A DNA stretch of 64,000 nt, taken from positions 14,422,985 to 14,486,984 of the forward strand of contig NC_085085.1 in assembly GCF_963422355.1 (NCBI RefSeq), read 5' to 3'. The DNA comes from Corticium candelabrum (taxonomy: Eukaryota; Porifera; Homoscleromorpha; Homosclerophorida; Plakinidae). Both the position numbers and the translations under genes were made by a program. The notes below the pieces were generated by a model. The model was given only the letters and a program-made list of their open reading frames with translations, was not told the DNA's origin and made no database searches. Shown in pieces: positions 24,701-38,073 of this stretch; the first letter of the stretch is position 1, and each line of letters starts with the position of its first letter.

Positions 24701-27700
24701 GTTTGCCACTACAATTTTCCAGACATGCAATGCAGTTTGTCTGACCATAACAGCTTCATCTGATCGGCTCATGTAGAGGCCAGACAACACACGATTACGT
24801 CGCTCTATACCAAGTGTTTGAATTAAAGCTCGTGTAGAATGTTCTGTGCCAAAGTTGTCATCCTCATCTGACACTGTCGTCATTTTGCCTGTGACACCCG
24901 AGATATGATAGAGCAAGTCACCAAGAAGTTGGATAGAACTGTAACGAATTCTCCAGTTTTCATCGCTTAAGCCTTTCTCTAATTCAGGAAGAAACACTTC
25001 CACTGCCGTTTCAGCATAACGAGTTACAATACACTGTCCAGCACTCAAAGCTGTATCACGTACAAATTCAGATTCATCAGAAAGACCCTAGAAATTAAAA
25101 CGATGTCACTTACATGCAGTCTAAAATTTACAAATGCTTTGAAAATAGATATACAGTATAACCTTGCTAATCCAAATCCTTGCTGATTTGAATTACACAT
25201 TGGTATCCTGCCTTGCATACCCAGACCCTGTTAGGCAGCCTGATCTGGGTTGCTTCTGCATTAAATCAGTTATCTAGTTTCCGGCAAATGTGCGTATCTG
25301 ACCAATTTAATACCTGACTGTCATAATATTTATAAGTATGTAGTCGTTGCAGCTGTGTCCTTTACCACAAATATGAAATCTAGAGACATACGTAAATGCG
25401 CTAATGGTCTGGGTGTCCAAAGTAAATTCAGGACCTTCAAGGCTACCCGTTTTGGTAGTCCGAACAACTTCACTAATCCAAACAGGGCTTGGCATAGAGC
25501 TTAATGTTTGTTTGGAAAAAAGATCCTTTGATGTTGACGCTGATGCTGACGCTGGAGTAGGAGTCATTTCTATTTCAGCTTCATAGTCATATTCTGAACC
25601 ATGCTTTAGAAGACCAACCAGGCTTTAGGAGACTACCTAACTTAACACCATAACAATTCAATTTTAGTGCTACCTGTCCTTGTCCAATTACCAAAATACA
25701 AATATATTGAGAGTAGCGGGAAACGTCATTGTCTAATCTCTATAGTTGGTCCTCAATTAAAACTCTTCATAGCACATTTAAGTAAATCTTCACGACTCAA
25801 ATAGCCTTACTGAAAATAGTGCACAAATTACACTTGTTGCTATGTAATGACATACCTTTAGTATTGGAGGAATAATATCTGCAATATATGTGATAAAGTC
25901 GTTGCCAAAGGAAACAGGCAGATAAACAAACAACGTCAGATAGCCATCACGAACATGCGCTGGATGGTCTGAGCACTGTGATGCATCAATAAATGATGGC
26001 ATCATTTCCTCTAGTTTCTCAGAACCTCGAGCCAAAAGTACATGACACAAACCTTAGAAAAACTGAATTACCTACAAGCCAGCACTACAAACAATTGCTG
26101 ATTACAAACCTTGAGCACCTCCCGACCGGTCAACATTACTTTGATCTGACTGAATTGTTTTAAGAAGCCATGGCACAAGATCCTCAAAACTGTCTCCACC
26201 CATCGCGGTTACCATTGAGCCTAATGCTTGGGCTGTAACAGCACGCACCTCCACACAGCAACACAAATAATGAACTCAGACAAGCCACAGACAACGACCA
26301 AGCAAGCACAAAAGGCAAACAAGCAGAAAGAAAGACGAGACATAGCAACAACCAGCAAACCAAGAAACATGATTTCTACCACCAATAGATACTAGCACAA
26401 TAACACAAAAAGAAGTGAAAAGGGCAACATAAACATACACGAATAGACTATCATTACCACAAGCAAACAGGTGTATACCTCTGGCACCGGATCAACTAAA
26501 GCTGTTTTCAATCCTGGCATGATAGATGGTATATAGGGTTCCAAGTCTTTTGGATCAGTGAAAGTGTACATTTCAGCAAGAAGTTGACAAGCCAATCGCT
26601 TGGTTTCGGTTGATCGTAAATCCAGAGACCTTTCCACAATAGGCATGATCAATGCCAAAGATGCAGCATCAATTGTATGAACAAACTGAGTCTGCAAAAG
26701 CAATTGCAAGCAATTCTGTGACTTTCCAGCAATGTTGCTCATTGTTTCTAACAATTCAGGAACAAGAGCTGTAAAAACAAGAACAAGTTAAATACTATTG
26801 ATGAGAAATTCCAGGCATACAAAATCAACAAACTTTGAACATACAAATAAGTGCCAACATGCAAGCGTGAGCATGCACACACACACACACACTCCATAAA
26901 CAAGACAAGCAGCTGGACACAAAACAGCAAAAAGTTACTTTGGATTTCCTGGTTCTTGATAACAGACCCAATCTGCTTCAGAGCCTCCACACCAGAATTC
27001 TGCACTTTCGCATGAGAGTCTGCAAGTACTTCCATTAGCCTTGGCACAATACTAGGCAGACATGCTGACAACTGTTGTGGGGCACAATATGCCATTTTAC
27101 CCAACAGCTCAACACTTCCTGCAATTGCAACAATATCAAATTGATCAATATCAGCAGGTTGTACAACTTCTCTTGACCTGTTTTTGTTCTCCATGAATCG
27201 TCATCAAGAGCTGACAGAAGTGATGGCAGAATGCGTTTTACTCCATGACCACTCAACTGTGCCATAATTGCACGAGCTGTGTCATCTGCTGCTTCTCTAA
27301 CATACTGGTTGCCATCACCAAAACACACCAACAGGTTGGGAATGAAATGAATGACATGTGGTTCATACAGTCGTCCCAACATCGATGACAAGATTTCATA
27401 GGCAAACAGGGCACCTAGTAATATCATCATAAAACATTCACTTAAGTTACACTCATAGCACTGTGTTAATGACAGTATTTATTTCTATATGGTATGATGT
27501 CAGAAAGCTATCGTAAATGACCATATAAAGCTGGATATATCACTGAGACCAAAAGAGAAACTACATGCACAACAATTGGATATTGTACATATATTAACTA
27601 AAATTATCTCAATACCTTCCCTATGCTTGTAACTTTTCTTGTTAGCAACAGCTTCTTGGAGTTTGTCACCAATTCCAAACTGAGTCAGAATGGAAACACC

Positions 27701-30700
27701 AAGTCCTTTAACGACACCAGCCAAGCCATATGCTGCACCTTTCCTTTCTGCAAACCTTGATCCTTGAAGAAGCTACCATAAAAAGTTCATGCAATAACGC
27801 TACACAAAATAGTTCAACTGGGCCAAAAACTAGCTATTACCTTCTCCATTAATTGAGCTACCAGATCTGTAGCCGAGTCTTGAACAAAACGAATAAGAGG
27901 AGGAAGACAGCTCGCTACAGCCTCTTGTACTTGCTGTGATGGCGTGTCCAATGCTTTCACAAGCTGATCAATAATAAGCGTCACCTAAAAAAAGGATACT
28001 ATAACAAACCAGTCTAGTAAATACCACATGCACGAATCACCTTGGGATCATCTTTGTCTAAATGACGTGCAAGACAACCAATCAAAATCACAACAGACTG
28101 ACGAACAGGATCAACTTCAGAAGAGTTGGGTGCTGTTTCAAGGAATTCCTCAAACAAAGGCAAGAGATTGTGAACATGGTCCTACAACAGTTTCAGTGAT
28201 GATATAACACTTGTGAACAAACAACTGTGAGTTACCTTGCCATGAATATTCAATGCAGACAAACCTGCATCCAGCATCAGACTTCTTACTTTTTCGACAC
28301 GATCAGACAAGCCATAGTGGACAAAAAACGAGAAAACAGAATCAATTTCCCGATCGCTCAAATGAGGTGCTATCTTTCCCAACGCTAAAGCTATGCCACA
28401 ACGACTTGCCCATGGATCAATAAATGGAAGTGACAAAACACGGCCAATATCATCTTTAACAATGGGAGGAACCTGTTGTAAATAACATTCTTACTTCAAA
28501 AATACTTTGCATACACCCAAACAACACCTTCAGCTTCTCCTTGTAAGCAGCAAACAAAGTTTCAATAACGGCACCAACCATGTCTGACCACTCCTGCAGA
28601 GCGGCTGCTGTGGCCTTAGATGCTGAGACATGGACTACTGGTTCAAAATGCAACACATCTTCAATCAGAGTCAACAGCAGAGACTCTGGCACAACTAAAC
28701 CAGCATCATTCCATAACCTGGAAAAACAGCAACAATAGAATAACCAACATTGTAGATAAAAAAGTGATGAGAGCATACTCCTTTGCACGTGCTTTCACTC
28801 TGTCAGCTGCATCAAACTGTGCAACGTAAACCCTTTGTACCAGAAACTTTGCCACCTCATTTGACTCGTTTCTATCTTCAACTGATGGCAGAACTTTAAT
28901 CATAGATAGAAGACCTTTCACAGCAATGTACCGAAGATCTTCTACTGGAGACATTAAACAATCCAAAAGGACTTGGATATCTACTAATGTTCCCCGTCCA
29001 CAACCATCCTTTCCACTGCCACTTACACACAGCTCAGAAAAAGCTGACATTGCAATGTTCTGTAAACAGCAGAGCGTGCACGTTGATGCAAGTATACAAT
29101 AACGCAACTAGAAAGACACACTTTAAGCTGACTGGTTTTCCTAAGGTCTCCTGATGACGTAATAACATGTGCCAGTATGCTCATCAACTGATCACGAGGC
29201 ATCAAATCAGGATTCCACTCAATATCATTGTCACTTGATTTTCTTGATTTTGAATGTGCCAGAATCAATTCCAGTGCTTGTTGTCTTGCAGTCACGTTTC
29301 CTTGAACGCACACTCCATCTGCTTGCAAGACACGTCTAATGACACAACAACTCAATGAAAACAGATAACACACAAAACACAAACGTATCCCACTTGAGCA
29401 GAGGACAACAGTACACAAACATGGCGGTTGGAAAATGTCCAGCATGAAATTGATGAGACTGCACGGACAACACTGAAAGTAACAACTCAACAGCTCTTGC
29501 TGCTTGACTTGAACACGGTTCTTCTGACCATAAATGATCAAGTGCAGACAATGGTTCGAGCAATCGAAGACTTGCATGAGCAACTAGTGTCCCTATCAGA
29601 CAAATGTTAACTTTAAACAAAGTATACATGTCAATACATAGCCTGTACCAAGTCCAGCTAAACTGTTCGGAAACACAACAAACTGAAGTTTTAGCCAAAG
29701 TCTGCATGCTCCAGCAGAAGCCAAAGGTGACTTCATCAAGGAAAGAATCCTGCTAACAAATGATGGAACATGTGGATTTAGAGCAACAGGGTTTGCTTCA
29801 ATTGCAACAGAGAGAAGTTCAACTGTTGTTTCAAATTCATCACTCAACTGAAACACACAAAAAGCCAAGTAAGTGTCGAACGTGACTAAGAGTAACAAAA
29901 CTCTACTACATTTCTGAGTCGTCTCCGAATTCCTTGCTCTTCTGCTTTCGAAGCTTCTATGGCCTCTTGCTGCTTCTTTGTCAGCTGAAGCTTGTCGTCA
30001 CTCACTCCAACAGTACCAGCAGAAGAATTTTTGCTACTGCCTTTCTCTGCTGCTACTGTCTTCTTTTTGTGTGTTCTAGAGGATTTCTGCTCTTGCTCTT
30101 TCTTCTGCTGTAATTCTTCCCTCAATTGTCTATCCCACTGCTGCTCCTCGTAGCTATAGGCTTTAGACTCTCGTTTTATGTTCTGTTCTGATGCAGAAGC
30201 AGAAGCCTTTGCACTACACCAAATACAAAAATAAAGCCATTGTCTTTGTTCATTGCAAACTACCAAAAACCTTGCAATAATGCTTTTGTTGTAGAGTTGT
30301 CCCTCTGGTGTATTCATTATATCCACCTCAGTCTGAGTTACTTGCATGAGTCGATCATCCTTCAAACCTCTCATCACTCGATCTGTTACTACAGGAATGG
30401 AATAACTGGGTGCCAGCTCACACAACGTCGTCAGGCAATTGAAAGCAGAGCAACTCTCCTGCATTCATAACAATGTCAAGTACAAACAACATAAATCCAG
30501 CAGCAACAGATAACCTTCACAGTTTGCAGTTTGTCCTCCAACCTTTGCCAAAGAATAGCACCATGTTGTTGTACAAGTTCTGTGACAGAAATGCCAAGTT
30601 TCTTCAGCACTTTTAACCATACATGTTTGTCAATGCAAACTAAGCAATGACAGCAAACAAAGATATAAACAAACACACAAATTGACACCAGAACATTTCA

Positions 30701-33700
30701 ACACACCAACAGATGGATGGTGAGCAAGCAAAAAGACATCCAATGCTATCGTTTCTTTTTCTACAATTTCAGCAGTACTGGAAACAGAAACCAAAACCAA
30801 CAGCAACTGCACAAGATTTTTTCCTGCTTGTTGTTTTCCAGATGCAGTAGAATCAGTTTCTTCACTTCCATCAAATGTTTCATTCTCAATTTTACGTGTG
30901 TTGTCTCGTGACAGTAGCACTTCTTCATAGGAAAAATATAAATTCTGTCGAAGAATGTCTGAATCAGCATACATCAACAATTTCTTTATTGTCAACTGTG
31001 CTTCTCGTCTCATGTTGTAAGAAGAATGAAGAGCCATGATCACGAGAGGGTAGCTCCATTGCCTACACATACACACTGTGTATTAAACATAGATTATACT
31101 AAAAACATACATAAAACAATGCAACTATCCCTCAGCTTAGCTACAAACAACTCAATATAACTTTCAGGTTCTGCTGGTCATATGCCTTTTCACATAGAAG
31201 TTTGCATAGACATTAAACTATTTATGGAGCTGACTAACTTAATAAGCACCAACGTAAAACTGGGTTTGCAATCCGACTGTCATGATGTGACAAGACCTAA
31301 CTAAGAAGACGTGATACAATGCATCTTTTGCTCAAGTGACATCCTCACAGCACTGTCTAGCTGATTACCAACTACTCCCATCCAAGTAACACTGGGATGA
31401 ACTAAATACCATGCCCTACAATGTACTTCATAGAGTAAATCAGTTGATCAACAGTTTATGTGATTGAACTAATGTGTTCTTGGTCCACATGCTAAACACT
31501 GATGTGACTATGTGCCTCACTAGTAACTTCAAAGGCTGCTAGTGCCTAATACAGACTTATACAAGCAATGCATCGTATTGCACGTACTTGTGCAATCTTA
31601 AACTGCATAAAATATAGATATCAATATGCATCACAAATTTGACATAATCATCATCACTTATTGCAAAGAAAATCTTAACACTGATCAATCACTGCTTTGA
31701 ACTGCAGTGCAAGCTTCACCGGTCATTTGTGACTGTTTCTATATTCACACTCAAAGATTTTTGAGTGCTTCAACATGTAGCACATTCTTGTAGCCTGCAC
31801 TTGCTTGTGTATTATTAAATTCTATAGTGTTCCCCACCATTGCAGGAGTTGAGCTATCCAGCTTGGCTGTACACAACTTACAACCCCAGTCCACAACAAA
31901 GTGCAGCCTGCAAATAATCATTCACATCCTTTCTGTCATAAACACTCATGTATAGCCCCTCATCCTTGGCATTCAACAATGTTCTTTGAGCTTAAATTCA
32001 TTGGTATCTTGGAAAAAGAAAAATTGCAGTGACCATACCTTATTTGCTGCTGCCCTAATTTCTGAGCATGGTCCGTCATCAGCCTCTCTGTTAACTCTAA
32101 AAGAGTCATCAATCCTGAAATAACAGTAAAGCACAAAATCTCCTGTGAACACTATTGGTCAGTCACATTGAGTTCCTCCTACCCACCTTCAGTACTGGCT
32201 GCACCAAGAAATTTTGAACTTGTAAATATCTGTTTGTCAGAGTGTAAAAGAGTGTTCCAAAAGTCTGAAAGTCGTGGTTCTATTTAATGTCAAACAACAG
32301 TTATAATCTGAGCAAACTTTATTGTTGCCAAACACTATGCTCACCAACAGTTGCGTCAGCTGTAGAAAGCTGCACCAGAAGAGCTGCCGCTGTCAATCCC
32401 TCCGTTACTACTGCGATCTGATGCATCTGAGACACTGCTTTGTCCACAGACTAGACAAGAGAGCAATTGCTGTACTGTATACAAGAAACAATAAACTGGC
32501 ACAAATACAGCTTGCAGTTGTGGCAGAAAGTCAATGCCTTGAACGAGACAATTTCCTTAAAAGTTCGTGTCAATAGAGAACTGACGCATTTAACGGTTTT
32601 TCCTTTACTGTACCTTTGAAAGTCACCAGCATGCATCTCAGAAGTGCTGTTTTTGCACTGATTGTGCTTTTACCAAAACATTTCTAGTAAGAATCTCACA
32701 ACAATCACATCTACAAGTATATGGTATCATAAATATGCTACATGTATGTACCTTAAAAAAGGTAAGTAATGAGTCAGGCAAACTAGTTGAAAACTTCACT
32801 GTCCACAATCCAAGAGTAGAGAGTCCGCAGGCAAGAGTACCATCATGGCCTAAGTCCAACAATAACCAACTACACCACTGTATTATGTAGAACCTAATCA
32901 TGTACCTTCGCGTTCAAGAAATGGAATGATGGACTCTATTACAGACAAACTCAACATATCAGATGCTGAGCTGCCAGTCACTTGGTGATGGGACAATGAT
33001 GATAACCCTATTGGTCATAAAGCGGTATTCTCATACAACATAAAATGATACAAATTGAGAAATGCAACATGAGTGCAATGCAAGACTGGTAGTGCATAGC
33101 CCATCAGCTAACAGTCATTGGCTCCAATAAACACAAACAAACAAACAAATAACCCTAGACCACAACAACCAACAAATATACACCATACATGACATCACCA
33201 CACTGCCACTGATCATACATGTAGATTCTACACCCAACGCAACTACCTGGTCTGACACATTCAGTTTACACTTAAAATCCCTATCAATATATTTTCATCC
33301 TTACCTGTCAAAACCCCAACTCGTTGCTCCCACAGAGTTAGTTTGCCTTCACTTCCATTTAGAATATCAGCAAGAAGTTTAATCAGCTTGTCTACAGCCT
33401 CCCTATCACTGCACTGACTAGCAAGACTTCGAAGGAACTCAACCGCTGACTCGCGCATCCACTCCTTCTTAGAGACAAGTTGGGCTACAACAACAATATA
33501 AAATGCAAATGATAAAACAAAAATGTCCAAATTCTAGTAGATGATAACCGGATACAGGCTTGGCAATGTCCACAGAATATCGACTGAGATCAATTGAAAT
33601 ATCTTTGACTAACTGAATGACAGCTATAAACGTACAAGATGCAACAGATGTCTACAAATATCGTAACAACAAAAACAACCAGTCATAACGTCTTCGGGGT

Positions 33701-34985
33701 TTCTCAATAGAGCCTTCTGAATAGCAGGCAGAAGTGATCCATTAAATGTTTCATGATCAACAAGTTTCAAAACAGCACCAAAACATGCCTACAAATGCAA
33801 CAATGAATAATATGATTAATCAAAATATAAGAAGTAGACAATATATTCTTAGTTCAAGCTAACTCCATCTGCTGCCTGACAGCCTATTCAAGAAAGATAC
33901 TAACCAGAATATAGTCACGAGGTTGAGTTTTTGCTACCAGTACTGCCTTGACATACCCGTCTATTGCAATAGCCTGCAGAGAAAATATAATATTTCCACC
34001 ACCACACACATTCAGTCATTGTCCGCTACACACACATGCATGCGCACACATATACACACTAAAGCAGGTAGATTAGTGTACCTTGCAAACATTAACAAGG
34101 TCTGCATCACCTGCAGACAAGGCAACGGTAAAGAGATGTGATGCCATACTGATAAAGTGCTTTAAAAATACAGTTAATTAACTACAAAGTTGTACAAAAG
34201 AAGAAGAAATTACCTGTGAAGGAGTATCCTTTTCAAGCATCCTACTGTATCTCCAACACATTTCCTTATTCTATACCAAACAGCTCATCAACATGTGTAA
34301 TGCACTAAATGTTGGCAAAGAGTAACTTAGTAAATAAACCTCTTGCCATAGAACTTTCAGCTTTTGCTTAGCTGAATGTTGAATGGATTGTTGTCTAGAA
34401 GCCATAGCAGCAGACAACAGCACCATTTGACACTTGATCTGTTACCAAAAAGAAAACCAGAATTAGAAACTTTAAAACTTAAAACAACAGAATTGTTTCA
34501 ACTAACAAGTCTTCTCCAGATTTCTTCATCATCAGAGGTTTTTGAGAGGTGTCTAGCAACTATGCATGACCAATTAAGAGCAACCAATGCTGTAACAGAG
34601 CTTGAACGCCTGGAAATAGCAAACTACAACACAGGCAATGCGATAGATACGATGATTAAAACATACGATGGCACTGATTTCTGAAGAGGCTCAATAAACT
34701 CGTCGAACACAGAAAGAAGAGCTTGGATTGTTACATTTGCTAAAATCGACAAAATAGTCAGTAAAGCCTACATTGGAAATATTTTCGTATACAAGTTTGT
34801 ATATATACTCAAAATGTGTTTGCTTTGGCTATCTCATGCAACACAAAGAATCTTAATTTCTCATTGTAAACGTGTTTATTTACCAATGAATAAAAACAGA
34901 ATAATAAGACATTGTGTTATGACAGGCAGAAATCACAATGTCCATGTTGTCTGCATTCATACAGTGTAAATGCTTGATTTAATTG

Positions 34986-35039
<54 letters not shown>

Positions 35040-35043
35040 TGTC

Positions 35044-35134
<91 letters not shown>

Positions 35135-36312
35135 ATTGGTTGTTCATTAATTGCTTTGCTGTTAGCAACCTTAGGTCGCTGGATAATATTTAGCCTGTAC
35201 TAGCAGTTGCAATATGCAAATATATGTATTGACAGACAGATAGACAGACAGATAGACAACAAACAGACAGTTATAGCTTTTATGCTTATTGCTGAAATGC
35301 CTCTTTAGTCTGATCTAAGAAATATATGACATTTGACAGACAGACAGGACAAAGACAGACAGACAGGACAAAGACAGACAGACAGACAGATAGACAGACC
35401 AAGACAGACAGATTGTTTATTCTCTCCCAAACTGTAAAAGTAACAATCGCAAAAATGAAAGCATCCTAAGGATTAACAAAAATTACTGAAATGTCTGAAG
35501 TCACAGCTATTATCCTAATGAACATAGTGCTGAATATCTACATCAAAGAAAAAATCATCTATCTTACCTACATGCAATCTACTTATCTTCTTTAATATAA
35601 CTCTAGCATTATATCTCTGGATAATTATAGAAATCTGTCTATGCCATCTCGTCCTGAAGACAGACAGACAGACAGACAAACAGACAAACTGCTCAAGCAA
35701 GTGCTGTCTCTAGTATGTAACTACATCTGCAAAAATCTGCCGCGTGGTCTGCACTAATAGAATTATTTATTAGTACAAGGTGTAGGATTATTGTGTTTGC
35801 TTGAGTCTGTTTATGCATGTCCAAACGACTCATCATCACCAGCAAAAATGTCTGACCATGCAACACATCAACTCCTACCATTTCTCTCTAGCAAAACACT
35901 GATAACTTCCTCTATTGCTTGACGCGGCTTTCTATATCTACCAAAAAACAACCACTAAACACGAATGCAAAGACCAACAGTCAGATGATATGCAATAGAC
36001 TTGTATCTTCCCAGTGTAAAGCTGAGCACTCTGATGACTGCCCTCACCACACCATCAGAAATATCTACACCATACCAATTTATACCCAATGAATGAACAT
36101 CAATTACTACGTGCAGTCCGTTTGCAACCTTGCTTTGTGTCTCTGATGGATGGCAAGAGCACGTGCTGCAGCACCTCGACTTGCACTCTCGTGCTACTGG
36201 TCGTTATTCTCGTATAAGCGCTCTTTACAGCTTCAGCAACCTGAAATAAACAGCAGTCATTGTCTTGCCGGTCTGCGCGTGGCACGTATGTGTCTACCTG
36301 CACGCACGCCAT
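20889..36312 (-). CDS. GCN1: GCN1, activator of the GCN2 eIF2alpha kinase
   Basis: GCN1 is a very large HEAT-repeat protein that binds stalled or collided ribosomes and delivers uncharged-tRNA signals to GCN2. About 45-50 short exons read in order along the known protein. Examples are [16 protein letters not shown] (33300-33360), [15 protein letters not shown] (30980-31030), the charged linker [12 protein letters not shown] with [16 protein letters not shown] (29900-30200), the eEF3-like region [20 protein letters not shown] with [13 protein letters not shown] (27190-27420), and [20 protein letters not shown] (26630-26730). The GCN2-binding region follows ([28 protein letters not shown]; 24620-24900), then [20 protein letters not shown] and the C-terminal HEAT repeats, ending at the TAA at 20889. 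Exon 1 (36298-36312) is only five codons (MACVQ), with a gtagac donor, and joins [12 protein letters not shown] at 36240. Start codon 48 bp from the Deltex start. Confidence 0.95.
21722..21789. repeat. (CA)n microsatellite
   Basis: Uninterrupted CA run in a GCN1 intron. Confidence 0.95.
25090..25857 (-). other. GCN1 intron with unexplained open frame
   Basis: The flanking exons join without a gap in the known GCN1 protein ([10 protein letters not shown] to [13 protein letters not shown]), so this is an intron. It holds a minus-strand open frame of about 86 codons (25307-25567) with a Thr/Ser/Ala-rich start ([17 protein letters not shown]). I do not recognise it. It may be a remnant of a transposed sequence. 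Confidence 0.5.
31064..32034 (-). other. 0.97 kb GCN1 intron
   Basis: Lies between the exon with [15 protein letters not shown] and the exon encoding [20 protein letters not shown] (about 32035-32115). I see no gene or clear repeat in it. Confidence 0.55.
34987..35130. repeat. Compound microsatellite (TA)n-(GACA)n-(CA)n
   Basis: TA repeat at about 34989-35031, then about 15 GACA units at 35042-35100, then CA to 35130, in a GCN1 intron near its 5' end. Further GACA-type runs lie at 35229-35260, 35334-35412 and 35659-35688. Confidence 0.93.
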
Positions 36313-36360
36313 TTGTGCGTGTATGACGTGAGTTGTTGATAGCAACTTCCTGTTGGTGCA
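36313..36360. promoter_or_regulatory. 48 bp bidirectional start region of GCN1 and Deltex
   Basis: The stretch between two divergent start codons holds a CRE/ATF-like TGACGTGA at about 36324 and an ETS-like core ACTTCCTG near 36346. ETS and CRE sites are common in vertebrate bidirectional housekeeping promoters. The two transcripts must start here or overlap each other's coding exon or intron 1. The role of the motifs is inference. Confidence 0.5.
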
Positions 36361-37791
36361 ATGGCGGCAGGCGGTTCGAGTCGATCTGGAGACTGCGGGG
36401 TTGTCGTGTGGGAGTGGGAGGAAAACGGAGGTGTCTGGGTGTCGTACGACTCGTTCGTGTCGACGGCGCTGGAAGAAGCGCTACGAGCGAAAAAAAGGAG
36501 ATTGAAACTCGGAGACGTGACGTCGGAATTGGAGCTCTACGAAGTAGACTTGAAGCACTACAAGCAATCTCGTCTAGACACCGGTGATTACGCCTAGTTC
36601 TCGAATCTGAGCGACGGTTTTGTGTAATGCCACGCCCACGCGTTTGTGTTTTTCTCCAGGATCCAGCCGTCACGTGAGGAGAACCATCTTTCCGCGGGGC
36701 TCTCCGCAGGCACACGGTGTCAAGTGGCAATGGCAAGAGAGGGGCCACTGGCTGTGCTACGATAATAACACAAGTTCGATTCTGGAAGAACACTTGCAGA
36801 GTAGCAAGCCTAAGGTTTCTTTGTATAAATTAAATCCGAAAATGCCCTACAGGATCGACTTACAGAAATGCGTACAAACCAACGTACACACTCGTTTTAG
36901 TAGAGCAATCCAAAGAGTTCCATTACTGCAGCCGTATCCATCGGCTATCAAGGAAGACCACAAGGGCGTGCCCCAAAATTTGTCCAGGAAGTCCAGCAAG
37001 AGTAAGACAAAGAAGGATAGTAAGCCACAGAAAAACGCAATGGACGTCGAGCACTATTCGCAACCGTCTACTGGTTCTGTTGCAATGTCCAGCACTAAGC
37101 CATGGATGTCACATTGCAAGGTCGTTTCGTCCCTCGATAGTGAAGCAGCTAAAGAAGTATTTGAGATCAAGAGTTTGTATCTATGCTGTTGAGTGAATCG
37201 ACGTGTTTTCTTGAAGGATTGTGTTATTTGTTTTGAAAATTTGTGTCAACCTTCTGACTATGCTACTTCTGCCGTCGACCCCGAAGCGCTAGCCGTCGTT
37301 TCGTTGAAGAAATGCGGTCACATGTTTCACAAACTCTGTCTCAAGGCTCTCTGTAGTTCTGGCACCGAGGCAAGACAAAGTTGTCTTGAATTTTTGATAT
37401 TGTGTCTTATTGTTTGGCTCAATTAATTAAGAGTGATTACATACAATGCCCGAGATGTAAAAAGATTCACGGAGTTAGGATTGGTAATCAGCCACAATCG
37501 GGACACATGAAAGCGAGTCGATTGGCTTCGAGTTTGCCTGGCTATCCCACGTGTGGGACAATTCAGATACATTATGATTTCCACGGAGGTGTTCAGGTAT
37601 TTAACAGCGACGAGACGAAGACATTGTGTGATAGATTGACTGTCGATTTGTGTAGGGATCAGAACATCCTGCACCTGGTAAGCCTTATTCAGCCCACGGC
37701 TTTCCACGTAGATGTTACTTGCCTGACAACAAAGATGGCAATAAGGTGAGATTTAAACCAATAGAGCAGTGGGACTTGATTGTGTACTTTA

Positions 37792-37848
<57 letters not shown>

Positions 37849-38073
37849 CAGGTACTACGACTGCTTGAAGTTGCATGGAAGCGACGACTCATCTTTACGA
37901 TTGGTGCATCAGTAACGACAGGCTGCCAGGACACGGTTGTATGGAACGAAATCCATCATAAAACGGAGTCAACTGGCAATGCCGGAGGTCACGGCTACCC
38001 AGATCCTAATTACATATCAAACGTCTTGGCAGAACTTGCAGCACAAGGAGTAGATGACGACCAATCAGTCTGA
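36361..38073 (+). CDS. DTX: Deltex-type E3 ubiquitin ligase (WWE-WWE-RING-DTC)
   Basis: Six exons: 36361-36583, 36660-37156, 37217-37369, 37432-37596, 37656-37745 and 37852-38073, all in frame, giving 449 residues. Two WWE domains lie at about 10-75 ([16 protein letters not shown]) and 85-160 ([15 protein letters not shown]). A basic linker ([14 protein letters not shown]) follows, then a RING-H2 finger from residue 241 ([22 protein letters not shown]) and a Deltex C-terminal domain ([36 protein letters not shown]). Deltex proteins bind Notch through the WWE pair and ubiquitinate targets; the DTC domain also binds ADP-ribose/NAD. Human DTX1/2/4 are about 620 residues, so the linker is short here. 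The intron between exons 3 and 4 is GC-AG (GAG|GCAAGA), and three introns are only 59-62 bp. Confidence 0.94.
37796..37846. repeat. (GT)n microsatellite
   Basis: GT run filling the last intron of the Deltex gene, ending four bases before the cag acceptor, so it replaces the usual polypyrimidine tract. Confidence 0.95.

Noticed and set aside
35041-35130. Possible CRISPR-like or satellite array
   Set aside because: Simple GACA and CA repeats without spacers, in an animal intron.
36257-36793. 178-codon minus-strand frame spanning the GCN1/Deltex start region
   Set aside because: Antisense to Deltex exons 1-2, with Arg/Pro-rich composition of a shadow frame, and it crosses GCN1 exon 1 in another frame.
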